This document shows, in pieces, positions 18,924-28,488 of a stretch of DNA of 64,000 nucleotides. This DNA is from Pedobacter sp. D749. Its GTDB lineage: Bacteria > Bacteroidota > Bacteroidia > Sphingobacteriales > Sphingobacteriaceae. The notes below the pieces were generated by a model. That model was not told the DNA's origin, did no database searches, and saw nothing but the letters and a program-made list of their open reading frames with translations. How positions within the stretch are numbered: position 1 is the stretch's first letter; every line of letters starts with the position of its first letter. A program made the position numbers and the translations under genes. The stretch spans positions 5,084,001-5,148,000 of the forward strand of contig NZ_CP079218.1 of NCBI RefSeq assembly GCF_019317285.1, given 5' to 3'.

Positions 18924-21900
18924 CTCAGGAAGATGGATTACCTCTCCCTGGCGTAAGTGTACGAATTAAAGACGCGTCGAACTCCGGCGTTTCTACAAAT
19001 GCTGCGGGTAAATTCTCCATCAAGGTAAGTGCTGGTGCCAAAGTGCTGATTTTTTCTTCAGTAGGCTATTCCATGCGAGAAATTGCCATCAGGGGTAGCG
19101 TTGTAAATGCATCTTTAGAAACAGATTCAAAGTCACTATCAGAAGTTGTGGTAACGGCATTAGGCCAAAAAAGAGAAGCCAAATCGTTAGGTTATGCTGC
19201 TACAACAGTTAAGAATAGCGACTTAACCGCTGGTCGTTCAACCAATGTAGTAAATGCGTTGGCAGGTAAAGTAGCGGGAGTAAAAATTTTATCAACAGGT
19301 GGTGCAACAGGTGCTTCATCAAATATCAATATCAGGCAAGCCACAACCTTTACCGGATCGAACCAACCGTTATGGGTACTGGATGGTATTCCTATTGATA
19401 ATGGTGGAGGTGACCAAGCCGTAAATACAGGAAGTACAAATTCGAATAGGGGTATTGATCTAAACCAGGATGACATTGAGTCTGTAACGATTTTGAAGGG
19501 ACCAGCTGCAGCCGTACTTTATGGTTCCAGGGCTGTTGCCGGAGCGGTAATTGTAACCACTAAAAAAGGAAGTAAAGGCCAGGCCGGAAGAGTAGAATTA
19601 AGTAGTAACTACAATTATATCGAAGTTAACCGCTTGCCAGATTATCAGAATGAATACTCACAAGGAACCAATGGCTTGTACGATCCTTTCTCTCAAATGT
19701 CATGGGGAACAAAGATAACCGGACAAACAGTTACCAATTACCTGGGTAATCCGGAAACCCTTACCGCTTACCCAGATAATGTTAAGGATATATTTAAAGG
19801 AGGATATAACTTACAGAACAATGTTACTTTTTCTGGTGGTACCGAAAAAACAGCCTATTACTTTAATTATGGAAATTTTAAAGAAAGTGGGTATATCGAT
19901 AATAATACTTTGGCGAAAAATAACTTTACTGTTAATGCAAGTACGCAATTAAGTAAAAATCTAACCATTAGTTCTTCAATTCAGTACATCCATAATAATT
20001 CTGTGGGTACCCCTGTCGGTAATGCAAGGTCTAATCCGTTATTCGATGGTATGACTTTGCCCAGAACTTATAACCTTGCAAATTATCCATTTGAAACTGC
20101 TGCAGGTTTAAATAATATACCAACAAGTCGTGTTCCCAACGCGGGCTATACTTATTACAATATTTTAGGAACGGATAACCCACTCTGGTCAATTAAATAT
20201 GTTTTATATAAACAAAAGATAGATCGTGCCATTGGCAATGTTGGTTTAGATTATAAAATAGCAGATTGGTTAAGTGCTAATTATAAAATTGGTATCGATC
20301 AATATACCAATGTATCGAAAACTATTAATGAAAAATCATCTAACAATAACCAATCGGCAAGCAGGGCTGGTTCTATTATTGATAACACCACCAACAGGCG
20401 TGAGGTAAGTTCGTACTTCAATTTAGTAGCCAACAAAAGGTTTTTAAAAGACTTTGGCGCCAGATTTTTGTTGGGTAACGAAATTAACTACAGAAGAACA
20501 GATCAATTGCAGGTAACTGGTAACGGTATACAGGCAGCACATAACTACAATATCTCTAATACCTTAACTTATGTTCCGCTTCAAACTATAAGAGAACAAA
20601 GTTTAGTAGGGGTATATGCCGATATTAGTTTGGATTATAAATCTTTTGCCTATCTATCTTTTACAGGGCGTAGAGATGTTTCTTCAACATTTGCCCCTGA
20701 TAAAAGAAGTTATTTTTACCCTAAAATAGATGCCAGTTTTATTGCAACAGAGGCTTTCCCTCAGTTAAAACAAAATGATATTTTAACTTATTTAAAAATC
20801 AGGGCTAACTACGCGAAAGTAGGTAGAGAGGCGCCAATTTACAGTACAGGTACTTATTTTGGTACTGCAGGTCCTTCTGATGGTTTTGGGCCAAACCTTA
20901 TCTTTCCATTTAATGGGGTAAATGGTCAAACTTTTTCAAATGCTGCTGGTAACATTAATATCAAACCCGAATTTACGGCTTCAAGAGAAGTTGGTTTAGA
21001 GGCTAAGCTTTTAAAAGACAGGTTGAGTATCGATATTGCGTACTACAGCACCAAAAGTACCGACATTATATTTTCTGTCCCTAGCGCGCCCTCTTCTGGT
21101 TTTAGCAGTACCCTGTTAAATGCCGGAACCTTAAAAGCTCATGGTATTGAGTTGCTGATCAGTGGAACGCCAATAAAATCTACAAACTTTAACTGGGATT
21201 TATCTGTAAACTTTACCAAAGGCAGAAATGAAGTGGTAGAGCTTGCGCCGGGTGTGCCTTTTATTGGTAATGGTGGTTTTACCAATCCACAGGGCCGTAT
21301 TGTTACCGGGTATCAGTATGGAACACTATTCGGTCAGGTATTTAAAAAACTTAATGGGAAGGATGTTGTTGATGCTAACGGTAGGTTAAGCTCAGGCCAG
21401 ATCAATACCACAGAATTACAGCCTATTGGCGATCCAAACCCAAAATGGACTGGTGGTGTAAATACAACCTTCTCTTACAAAGGTTTATCATTAAGCTTAT
21501 TTGCCGATATCCGTTATGGTGGCGATATATATTCGAGAACAATTACCGACTTAAGAAGATATGGTGTTGCTGCAGAAACAGGTAACAGAGATCGTTTATA
21601 TATGCACAACGCAGTATATGCCGATGGTACGCCAAACAATACCTTAATTACGGCCGAACAATACTATGGCGATTTATACTCTTCAGCAGCGCAGGAATAT
21701 GCCGTTTTTGATGGTTCGTGGATCAGGTTACGGGAAGCAACACTATCTTACCGCATCCCGGGCAAATTACTAAACAAACTGAGCTTTATAAAAGGGATTA
21801 ATGTGGGGTTAACAGGAAGAAACCTTTTGATGTATGCGCCTAATTTCCCTCATCTGGATCCAGAGAATAACCTTTTGGGTGTGGGTAACGGACAGGGAAT

Positions 21901-21961
21901 TGAGTATAACGGCCAGCCTCAGACAAGAACCTATGGTGGATTTTTAAAATTATCATTTTAG
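18833..21961 (+). CDS. SusC/RagA-family TonB-linked outer membrane protein
   Basis: A complete 1,042-residue SusC-type transporter. The signal peptide (1-20) and the start of the carboxypeptidase-D-like domain are almost the same as in the susC at 13,980. The plug begins SEVVVTALGQKREAKSLGYA, closer to the truncated first susC of this window than to the adjacent one. Barrel strands run to the terminal LKLSF. The hybrid similarity pattern (5' end like one paralogue, plug like another) hints at past recombination. The SusD partner starts 18 bases downstream. Confidence 0.96.
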   Translation: MKKLLQSLFILLFIATSAIAQDRTITGTVTAQEDGLPLPGVSVRIKDASNSGVSTNAAGKFSIKVSAGAKVLIFSSVGYSMREIAIRGSVVNASLETDSKSLSEVVVTALGQKREAKSLGYAATTVKNSDLTAGRSTNVVNALAGKVAGVKILSTGGATGASSNINIRQATTFTGSNQPLWVLDGIPIDNGGGDQAVNTGSTNSNRGIDLNQDDIESVTILKGPAAAVLYGSRAVAGAVIVTTKKGSKGQAGRVELSSNYNYIEVNRLPDYQNEYSQGTNGLYDPFSQMSWGTKITGQTVTNYLGNPETLTAYPDNVKDIFKGGYNLQNNVTFSGGTEKTAYYFNYGNFKESGYIDNNTLAKNNFTVNASTQLSKNLTISSSIQYIHNNSVGTPVGNARSNPLFDGMTLPRTYNLANYPFETAAGLNNIPTSRVPNAGYTYYNILGTDNPLWSIKYVLYKQKIDRAIGNVGLDYKIADWLSANYKIGIDQYTNVSKTINEKSSNNNQSASRAGSIIDNTTNRREVSSYFNLVANKRFLKDFGARFLLGNEINYRRTDQLQVTGNGIQAAHNYNISNTLTYVPLQTIREQSLVGVYADISLDYKSFAYLSFTGRRDVSSTFAPDKRSYFYPKIDASFIATEAFPQLKQNDILTYLKIRANYAKVGREAPIYSTGTYFGTAGPSDGFGPNLIFPFNGVNGQTFSNAAGNINIKPEFTASREVGLEAKLLKDRLSIDIAYYSTKSTDIIFSVPSAPSSGFSSTLLNAGTLKAHGIELLISGTPIKSTNFNWDLSVNFTKGRNEVVELAPGVPFIGNGGFTNPQGRIVTGYQYGTLFGQVFKKLNGKDVVDANGRLSSGQINTTELQPIGDPNPKWTGGVNTTFSYKGLSLSLFADIRYGGDIYSRTITDLRRYGVAAETGNRDRLYMHNAVYADGTPNNTLITAEQYYGDLYSSAAQEYAVFDGSWIRLREATLSYRIPGKLLNKLSFIKGINVGLTGRNLLMYAPNFPHLDPENNLLGVGNGQGIEYNGQPQTRTYGGFLKLSF

Positions 21962-21979
21962 TATTAGGAGAGTTTAAAT

Positions 21980-23455
21980 ATGAAAATTAATATAAAGAAA
22001 ATAGTTTTTGGATTGGCATTAGCCACGACAGGACTGAGCTCGTGTAAGAAATTTGTAGACATTAACGATGACCCTACGCGATTAAAAGATCCTGATGCCA
22101 GTTTGGTTCTGCCCGCTGCTCAGGGTAGACTAGGATTTACAATGGGTTCGGATATACATCGTTTTACTGCCTTATGGGTACAGCAGTTTGCTGCGCAGGG
22201 AGGTGGTTCAGCCCAACCAACACAATATGATAAGTATGCTGTAGGTGAAGCTGATATCAATAATACCTGGGAAGCTACTTTTGCAGGTACTTTGGCCGAT
22301 TTACAGAAAGTGATCGAAAAAACTAAAGCTACAAGTCCAAAATATGCGGGCGTTGCAGAGCTGGTAAAAGCTTATGTTTATCAAACCCATGTTGATGCAT
22401 TTGGAGATCTGCCTTATTCGGAGGCTATTGGTTATGAGGCTAATTTAAAGGCTAAGTTTGATGGATCATCGGCCATATATGACAATGTGTTTGCTTTAAT
22501 TGATGAGGGTATTGCAGATATCAAAAAAGCCTCTTTATTGGCACCTGCAACTGATGACTTATTTTATGGTGGGGATATGGATAAATGGGAGCGTTTTGGA
22601 AATGCTTTAAAACTTAGGATGTATATCCACTACTTTTCTACTAACGGAACTGCTGCAGACGCAACAAAAGCTAAAACAGGCATAACCGCTATATTGGCTG
22701 CGAATAAACTGTTAAGGGCAAATACCGATAATTTTCAAATGAAGTTTTTAAGTTCTGCCAACCAAACCAACCCTATTCACCAATTTGAAGGATCGAGACC
22801 AAATCAGTTTTTTCCGAGTAAAACTTTGGTTGATATCATGAATGCCAAGACTGATAGTAGAAGAAATTCATTTTTCACCTTACAGGGTAATACGTATGTT
22901 GGCGCCACGAATGGCAATGGCGATGTAGTAGTAAGCACTGCTTTCTCACGCATGAGCACTTATCTTAGAGGTAAACTCTCAGCAGGTGTTTATTCTGGTG
23001 AAGCACCCATAAGAATGTTAACTTTTGCTGAGCAAAATCAGGTTTTGGCAGAATATTTTGCCAGAACAAACGGAGGAAATGATTTAACCACAGCAGATAT
23101 TTATTATAAAGCGGGTATCACTGCATCATTTGCAAGTGCAATTGAGTTTTCAGATGGGACAGAAGCAACCGCTGTTACTGGCGGCTTAGCTACTTATCTG
23201 GCTTCAACAAATGGAACTTTGGCAACAGGTAATGCGCTGCAAAAAATTATCGAAGAAAAATTTGTATCCAACTTTGGCGTGGCCATAGAGCCGTGGACAG
23301 ACTGGAGAAGAACAGGCTTTCCTGTACTATCGCCAGTATCTCCTGCAACAGCCATTCCGCGCATATTGCCATACTCATTTAATGAGAGAAGCTACAATCC
23401 TAACACACCAGCCCGACCTTCAGTATTTGTAAAATCTGTATTTTGGGATAAATAA
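21980..23455 (+). CDS. SusD/RagB-family nutrient-binding outer membrane lipoprotein
   Basis: A 491-residue SusD-like_2 lipoprotein: signal peptide with lipobox L-S-S-C-K-K, start FVDINDDPTRLKDPDASLVL, central LFYGGDMDKWERFGNALKLR (a motif shared with the susD at 3,055), and C-terminal RILPYSFNERSYNPN. It is the lid partner of the SusC at 18,833 and is followed 8 bases later by a small lipoprotein gene, so three genes form the operon. Confidence 0.94.
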   Translation: MKINIKKIVFGLALATTGLSSCKKFVDINDDPTRLKDPDASLVLPAAQGRLGFTMGSDIHRFTALWVQQFAAQGGGSAQPTQYDKYAVGEADINNTWEATFAGTLADLQKVIEKTKATSPKYAGVAELVKAYVYQTHVDAFGDLPYSEAIGYEANLKAKFDGSSAIYDNVFALIDEGIADIKKASLLAPATDDLFYGGDMDKWERFGNALKLRMYIHYFSTNGTAADATKAKTGITAILAANKLLRANTDNFQMKFLSSANQTNPIHQFEGSRPNQFFPSKTLVDIMNAKTDSRRNSFFTLQGNTYVGATNGNGDVVVSTAFSRMSTYLRGKLSAGVYSGEAPIRMLTFAEQNQVLAEYFARTNGGNDLTTADIYYKAGITASFASAIEFSDGTEATAVTGGLATYLASTNGTLATGNALQKIIEEKFVSNFGVAIEPWTDWRRTGFPVLSPVSPATAIPRILPYSFNERSYNPNTPARPSVFVKSVFWDK

Positions 23456-23463
23456 TTATAACT

Positions 23464-23916
23464 ATGAAAAGAATTTTAATCATATTACTTGCATCGGTTT
23501 TAGGCTTAGCCTCATGCAAAAAAGATCCAAAACAGCCAGAAACACTTGATACAATTGCTACTATTGTTTTTGATGGCAATCCAAGCAATACAATAGCCAA
23601 CTATTCCAGCTATTCGTCACCCACTACACCTGTTAAAGGCACAGGTACTGTAAATATTGTAATTACCTATACTGGCGATATAAAAACATTATCATTTACT
23701 ACACTAACAGGAACTGTTGTAAACAACCTTGGTACAGTAAATGTAAGCAACGGTACTTATACCTTTACCAAGCTGGTTAAAGATTTAAGGGGTGCTGCTG
23801 ATGCGCCACTTCCAACTTCTGGTACAAGTGGTTCGGTTGTTTTAACGGTTACCGCCACCCTCGGAAATGGGCAGACGGTAAAACGCTTTTATACCATTAC
23901 TGTAACCATACCATAA
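23464..23916 (+). CDS. Small lipoprotein of a SusCD operon, unknown function
   Basis: A 150-residue lipoprotein (lipobox G-L-A-S-C-K-K) with a Thr/Ser/Val-rich, beta-sandwich-like mature part that ends in the strand RFYTITVTIP. I do not recognise a named family. By position it is an accessory surface protein of the SusCD pair upstream. The gene ends 26 bases before a strong shared terminator. Confidence 0.78.
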   Translation: MKRILIILLASVLGLASCKKDPKQPETLDTIATIVFDGNPSNTIANYSSYSSPTTPVKGTGTVNIVITYTGDIKTLSFTTLTGTVVNNLGTVNVSNGTYTFTKLVKDLRGAADAPLPTSGTSGSVVLTVTATLGNGQTVKRFYTITVTIP

Positions 23917-23942
23917 ATAGTGATATAGTGCAGGGCTAAGCT

Positions 23943-23980
23943 AAAACAAAGGCCTGGAAATTTTCCAGGCCTTTGTTTTT
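23943..23980. terminator. Bidirectional terminator between convergent operons
   Basis: A 17-bp perfect stem (AAAACAAAGGCCTGGAA / TTCCAGGCCTTTGTTTT) with a 3-base loop. It ends in T4 on one strand and begins A4 on the other, so it serves the lipoprotein gene and the minus-strand doxX-like gene. Confidence 0.9.
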
Positions 23981-23998
23981 ACATGAAGGAATTTAAGC

Positions 23999-24406
23999 TT
24001 ATTTCTTATCCACACTATATTTCCCCGGGCCAATAAAAATCAACCCGAAAAATACAATGCCCAATTCAATGGCGTGGCTGGCACCTTGTAAGCCATCGCC
24101 TTTGCCAAAATGAACCAGTGCGGCAATAATCATCGTAAAGATTAATAAGATTAGTGCCGGACGGAAAAACAATCCCACAATCAAAAGGAAACCACCAAAG
24201 GTTTCGGAAACGGCGGCCATAAAACCCCAAAATACAGGTAAAAAGTTTATGCCAATTACTTTCATACTTCCTCCTAAACCTGTCCAGCCATCAGGCCCGC
24301 CTGCAAGTTTCGGGAAACCATGAATAATAAACATTACACCCAAACCAATACGGATCAGCAACAAACCTGTATTGCGGTATTTTCCTAAATTGTCTAAAAT
24401 TGCCAT
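23999..24406 (-). CDS. DoxX-family integral membrane protein
   Basis: A 135-residue inner-membrane protein with four hydrophobic spans. It begins with the DoxX pattern GLLLIRIGLGVMFIIHGFPK and has AAVSETFGGFLLIVGLFFRP in the middle. DoxX proteins are linked to redox or thiosulfate/thiol metabolism in a few bacteria, but most members, probably including this one, have no defined role. The gene starts 1 base after the end of the LD-carboxypeptidase gene, so the two are co-transcribed. Confidence 0.88.
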   Translation of the reverse strand: MAILDNLGKYRNTGLLLIRIGLGVMFIIHGFPKLAGGPDGWTGLGGSMKVIGINFLPVFWGFMAAVSETFGGFLLIVGLFFRPALILLIFTMIIAALVHFGKGDGLQGASHAIELGIVFFGLIFIGPGKYSVDKK

Positions 24407-24407
24407 C

Positions 24408-25307
24408 TTATAAATATTTAAATTGAACGTTATTTGTTTCTATTTTTAAATTCACCCCGGCACCTAAAACCATACTGAGGTTGTTATTAATATGTCCCGT
24501 TGGGAAATTAAAGCAAACTGGGAAATCATATTCCTTAACAATATCCCAAATTACCTCATCAACGGTTTGTCCGAATGAAATCTTTTCATCTTCAATTTCA
24601 TTAAAAGCACCAACAATTAGTCCTTTTAAATGGCTGAGTTTGCCTGCCCGCTTTAACATGCGTAACATGCGGTCGATGCTATATTCGTGTTCTCCTACGT
24701 CCTCTATAAAAAGAATTTTACCTTGAAAGTCCATCTCTGATACCGAACCCTGTAACATGGCCAATAAAGTTAAATTTCCGCCAATCAAAATTCCTGTTGC
24801 CTCTCCTGCCCTGTTTTTAAATGCACTCTCAAACTCGTACGACTGTTTTTCGCCGAATAAAGCCTTCTGTAAAGAAAGTAAAGCTTCTGGCGTAGACTCC
24901 TCAAATGTGTAGGGCATTTGCGCGTGCATACATTGGGTATTACATTGCGCAACCAGGTGTGATAGCAGAACAGTAATATCGCTAAAACCTACAACCCATT
25001 TAGGATTCTTGTTAAACGCTGTAAAGTCCAGGTCATCAATAATCCGGATGGTGCCATAACCGCCACGGCCCGAAATAATGGCTTTTATAGACGGATCATC
25101 TAAAAAGCGCTGAATGTCTTTAGTTCTTAAAGCATCGGTTCCTGCAAACTGGTGATGGCTGGCGTATACACTTTCGCCAATAATAACCTCCAAACCCCAG
25201 CTTTCCAATAATGCTATGGCATGGTCTATACGTTTGGGTAATTTCTTTGCCGGACATACCAGGGCAATCTTATCTCCTTTTTTTAAATACGGGGGCTGCT
25301 TAATCAT
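24408..25307 (-). CDS. Peptidase S66 family LD-carboxypeptidase
   Basis: A 299-residue murein LD-carboxypeptidase, which removes the terminal D-Ala from tetrapeptides in peptidoglycan recycling. The Ser nucleophile is in VVGFSDIT, with the expected Glu in LFIEDVGE and His in FPTGHINNN. I start it at the ATG at 25,307 (MIKQPPYLKKGDKIALV). A longer frame reaching 25,403 runs across the metG promoter and start and has no family similarity there. It shares a short divergent promoter region with metG and heads a two-gene operon with the DoxX gene. Confidence 0.9.
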   Translation of the reverse strand: MIKQPPYLKKGDKIALVCPAKKLPKRIDHAIALLESWGLEVIIGESVYASHHQFAGTDALRTKDIQRFLDDPSIKAIISGRGGYGTIRIIDDLDFTAFNKNPKWVVGFSDITVLLSHLVAQCNTQCMHAQMPYTFEESTPEALLSLQKALFGEKQSYEFESAFKNRAGEATGILIGGNLTLLAMLQGSVSEMDFQGKILFIEDVGEHEYSIDRMLRMLKRAGKLSHLKGLIVGAFNEIEDEKISFGQTVDEVIWDIVKEYDFPVCFNFPTGHINNNLSMVLGAGVNLKIETNNVQFKYL

Positions 25308-25319
25308 CTTCAAAACACT

Positions 25320-25327
25320 TATCTTTG
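25320..25327 (+). promoter_or_regulatory. Candidate -7 promoter element of metG
   Basis: TATCTTTG matches TAnnTTTG. Transcription from about 25,333 would begin only some 15 bases before the TTG start at 25,348, supporting that start. No clear -33 element is visible. Confidence 0.42.
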
Positions 25328-25347
25328 CCAAATTAATAAAAATTGTT

Positions 25348-27456
25348 TTGGATAATAGTAAAATAAAAAGATATACCGTAACTGCAGCGCTTCCATATAC
25401 CAATGGGCCAGTTCACATTGGGCACCTGGCTGGTGTTTACATCCCTGCAGATATTTATGCCCGTTATTTAAGGTCGAATAAACGCGATGTAAAATTCATC
25501 TGTGGTTCTGACGAAAATGGTGTACCCATTACTTTAAAAGCCAAAAGAGAAGGAATTACGCCGCAGGAAGTGGTAGATAAGTACCATAAAATTATTGGCG
25601 ATTCTTTTAAAGAGTTTGGCGTATCTTTCGATATCTATCACCGCACTTCATCGCTTACGCATCACCAAACTGCTGCTGATTTCTTTGAAACACTTTATGA
25701 AAAAGGGGTGTTTACAGAAGAAATTACCGAACAATATTACGATGCTACGGCAAAACAATTTTTGGCCGATCGTTACATTACTGGTACCTGTCCTAAATGT
25801 GGTAACGAAAATGCTTATGGCGACCAATGCGAAAATTGCGGTTCTACCCTTAATGCTACCGATCTAATCAATCCAAAATCTACCCTATCAGGCGATAAAC
25901 CAATTTTAAAAGAAACCAAAAACTGGTTTTTACCGCTTGATAAATACGAAGACCGTTTACGTACCTATATCGAAAGCCACAAAGAATGGCGCCCGAATGT
26001 ATACGGCCAATGCCAAAGCTGGTTAAATGCTGGTTTGCAGCCAAGAGCAATGACACGTGATTTAGATTGGGGCGTGCGTGTTCCATTGCGCGATGCTGAA
26101 GGTAAAGTGCTTTATGTGTGGTTTGATGCGCCTATTGGATATATTTCAGCCACAAAAGAGCTTTGTAATTATGCCAAACTCGATGTGTGGAACCCTAAAG
26201 CCGAAGAATATTACATCAGCAGTTACGAAAACGATAAATGTGGTTGGGAAGAATACTGGAAAAGCGACGAAACTAAATTGGTTCACTTTATCGGTAAAGA
26301 TAACATTGTTTTCCATTGCATTATTTTCCCGGCGATGTTAATGGCGCACGGCGAATATACCCTGGCTGATAATGTGCCCGCAAACGAATTTTTAAACCTG
26401 GAAGGTCAAAAAATATCGACTTCTAAAAACTGGGCGGTTTGGTTAAATGAATATTTAAGAGAGTTTGAAGGGAAACAAGATGTATTGCGTTATGTATTAA
26501 CCGCAACGGCGCCTGAGACTAAAGACAATGATTTTACCTGGAAAGATTTTCAGGCAAGAAACAACAATGAACTGGTGGCCATACTTGGGAATTTCGTAAA
26601 CCGGGTGGTGGTGCTTACGCATAAATACTTTGGTGGTTCAGTGCCAACCTGTATGGGAATTACTGAAGTAGATCAGGCTGTTATTGATGAACTGGCAGCT
26701 TACCCCGCAAAAATCTCAGCTTCTATCGAAAACTATCGTTTTAGAGAAGCATTATCAGAAGTAATGAATGTTGCCCGTTTAGGAAATAAATACCTGGCAG
26801 AAACAGAGCCCTGGAAGCTCATTAAAACCGACGAAGACCGTGTTAGAACCATCTTACACATTGCACTTCAAATTGCTGCCAATATCCAGATCCTGATTGA
26901 ACCTTTTTTGCCATTTACAGCAGAAAAGTTAATGAAGATGCTTAAAAATGGCGGCCATGATTGGGATGATGCTGGTACCGTTAGCCTGTTAAAACGTGGC
27001 CACGATATTGGAGAAGCGGCGCTTTTATTTGATAAAATTGAAGATGCAGAAATCGACTTCCAGATCGAGAAATTGAACCAAAGCAAGGCCAGTAATGCGG
27101 CAAATAATGTAGTTGCTGTTCCGGCAAAAGAAAATATCCAGTTTGAAGATTTTTCGGCAATAGATATCCGTGTAGCCACTATTGTTGCTGCAGAAAAGGT
27201 AGAGAAAACCAAAAAGCTGTTAAAGTTAACGGTAAATACAGGCATTGATGAAAGAACCGTGGTTTCTGGCATTGCCGAATATTATAAACCTGAAGATATA
27301 GTGGGGAAACAAGTAAGTATGATCGTAAATCTTGCTCCACGCGAAATCAAAGGAATTCTATCGCAGGGAATGATCCTGATGGCAGAAAATGCCGAAGGTA
27401 AACTCACTTTTGTGGCACCTGTAGAAAAGTTCCAGGAAGGTAGTGTAATTAGATAG
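25348..27456 (+). CDS. metG: Methionine--tRNA ligase
   Basis: This cytosolic enzyme charges tRNA-Met. I start it at TTG 25,348, giving 702 residues. The open frame extends to 25,216, but that part is antisense to the LD-carboxypeptidase gene and has no MetRS similarity. Landmarks are HIGH at about 23-26 (PVHIGHLAG), a zinc knuckle CPKCGN...CENCGS typical of the MetG1 type, the KMSKS variant KISTSKNW, an alpha-helical anticodon-binding region, and a C-terminal Trbp111/EMAP-II-like tRNA-binding domain (from about IQFEDFSAIDIRVATIV). Domain content and length match other Bacteroidota. It is single-gene, ending at a terminator near 27,483. Confidence 0.96.
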   Translation: MDNSKIKRYTVTAALPYTNGPVHIGHLAGVYIPADIYARYLRSNKRDVKFICGSDENGVPITLKAKREGITPQEVVDKYHKIIGDSFKEFGVSFDIYHRTSSLTHHQTAADFFETLYEKGVFTEEITEQYYDATAKQFLADRYITGTCPKCGNENAYGDQCENCGSTLNATDLINPKSTLSGDKPILKETKNWFLPLDKYEDRLRTYIESHKEWRPNVYGQCQSWLNAGLQPRAMTRDLDWGVRVPLRDAEGKVLYVWFDAPIGYISATKELCNYAKLDVWNPKAEEYYISSYENDKCGWEEYWKSDETKLVHFIGKDNIVFHCIIFPAMLMAHGEYTLADNVPANEFLNLEGQKISTSKNWAVWLNEYLREFEGKQDVLRYVLTATAPETKDNDFTWKDFQARNNNELVAILGNFVNRVVVLTHKYFGGSVPTCMGITEVDQAVIDELAAYPAKISASIENYRFREALSEVMNVARLGNKYLAETEPWKLIKTDEDRVRTILHIALQIAANIQILIEPFLPFTAEKLMKMLKNGGHDWDDAGTVSLLKRGHDIGEAALLFDKIEDAEIDFQIEKLNQSKASNAANNVVAVPAKENIQFEDFSAIDIRVATIVAAEKVEKTKKLLKLTVNTGIDERTVVSGIAEYYKPEDIVGKQVSMIVNLAPREIKGILSQGMILMAENAEGKLTFVAPVEKFQEGSVIR

Positions 27457-27482
27457 TGTTTGCCTGCCGTAACTAAAAATAT

Positions 27483-27520
27483 AAAGCCATTTGATTCATT
27501 TCAAATGGCTTTTATTTTTT
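27483..27520. terminator. Terminator between metG and the convergent dehydrogenase gene
   Basis: A perfect 12-bp stem AAAGCCATTTGA / TCAAATGGCTTT with a 6-base loop, followed by TATTTTTTTT on the plus strand. Confidence 0.85.
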
Positions 27521-27548
27521 TTATCCTGATGCAAATAAATTTATTCCA

Positions 27549-28271
27549 TTATGGGTTCATTCGGTTAAAATATGCAGCTATCGTTTCGTTATTGGCGTCT
27601 GCCCTATCTGTACTCGTACCAAAAGTTAATTCTGTTTTACCTGCTTTCATCTGCTCAAATACCGATTCTACAAAGTCGCTTACTGCCGGATATGCATTAT
27701 GGATCCCTTTACCGCCTAAATCGGTATTTAATGCTGGCGGAATCATTTCAATAACTTCTATATTTGAATTTTTTAGGCTATGGCGTAACGAGAGCGTAAA
27801 AGAACGCATAAATGCTTTAGTGCCACAGTAAACAGGTACTGCCGATAAAGGCACAAATGCGAGTCCCGATGTTACATTAATAATGGTATCTAACGAATTT
27901 AGCTGGCTAAATAGTTTTGTTAAATGGATTGGCGCTAAAATATTCGTCGTAATTTCAGCATCTGCTTTTTGGTAAAAATCACTGTCGTTAATGTTCATCC
28001 AGTACTGAATGCCTGCATTATTAACGAGTACATTTAAATCACTATGGTTTTCAGCAATCCAGTTATACAGCTCAATCCGATCATTTTTAACGGCCAAATC
28101 GCATACTTTGGTTATAACCGAAGGTAGTTTTTCTGTGGCTTCCTTTAAAGCCGATTCTCTTCGTCCACAGATAATTACGGTGTTATTTTCTTTAATAAAC
28201 CTTTCGGCCAGTCCGAAACCTATACCGCTTGCCCCTCCGGTAATCAGGATTTTATTTTTTGTTAATTTCAT
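27549..28271 (-). CDS. Short-chain dehydrogenase/reductase (DltE-like)
   Basis: A 240-residue cytosolic NAD(P)-dependent SDR. It shows the Rossmann glycine motif TGGASGIG at about 11-18, the NNAG motif after LNVLV, a Ser in the NVTSGLAF segment and the catalytic YxxxK as YCGTK. The order and the C-terminal MIPPALNTDLGGKG loop resemble the DltE-like SDRs often annotated as oxidoreductases of unknown substrate. It is monocistronic and convergent with metG. Confidence 0.88.
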   Translation of the reverse strand: MKLTKNKILITGGASGIGFGLAERFIKENNTVIICGRRESALKEATEKLPSVITKVCDLAVKNDRIELYNWIAENHSDLNVLVNNAGIQYWMNINDSDFYQKADAEITTNILAPIHLTKLFSQLNSLDTIINVTSGLAFVPLSAVPVYCGTKAFMRSFTLSLRHSLKNSNIEVIEMIPPALNTDLGGKGIHNAYPAVSDFVESVFEQMKAGKTELTFGTSTDRADANNETIAAYFNRMNP

Positions 28272-28470
28272 ATCTTAATCAAATTTAATAATGCAAAGAT
28301 GCGGCTATTGAAAAGATTTATTATGGTGAGTAGTACAGTTTTTATTGCTTCCACTAAATGCCACATTAGCTCCATCAGAGTATGCTATCATTTCATTCTG
28401 TACGTTATTAAGATGGTTTCCTTTAAGTAAAATGCATGTTAAATGAATTCTCTTGCGACAAAACTTTTGT

Positions 28471-28478
28471 TATATTTG
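28471..28478 (+). promoter_or_regulatory. Candidate promoter element of the tRNA-Arg locus
   Basis: TATATTTG fits TAnnTTTG exactly and lies 10 bases before the tRNA-like relic, the spacing expected for a tRNA promoter. The intact tRNA is now 320 bases further on. Confidence 0.5.
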
Positions 28479-28488
28479 CGCAACAAAT

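Noticed and set aside
25216..25347. N-terminal extension of metG
   Set aside because: It is antisense to the LD-carboxypeptidase gene, lacks MetRS similarity and lies before the likely promoter. The TTG at 25,348 fits better.
25308..25403. N-terminal extension of the LD-carboxypeptidase
   Set aside because: It overlaps the divergent metG start and has no S66 similarity. The domain begins at the ATG at 25,307.
27460..27831. Plus-strand ORF after metG
   Set aside because: It is the shadow of the minus-strand SDR gene, and it includes the terminator.
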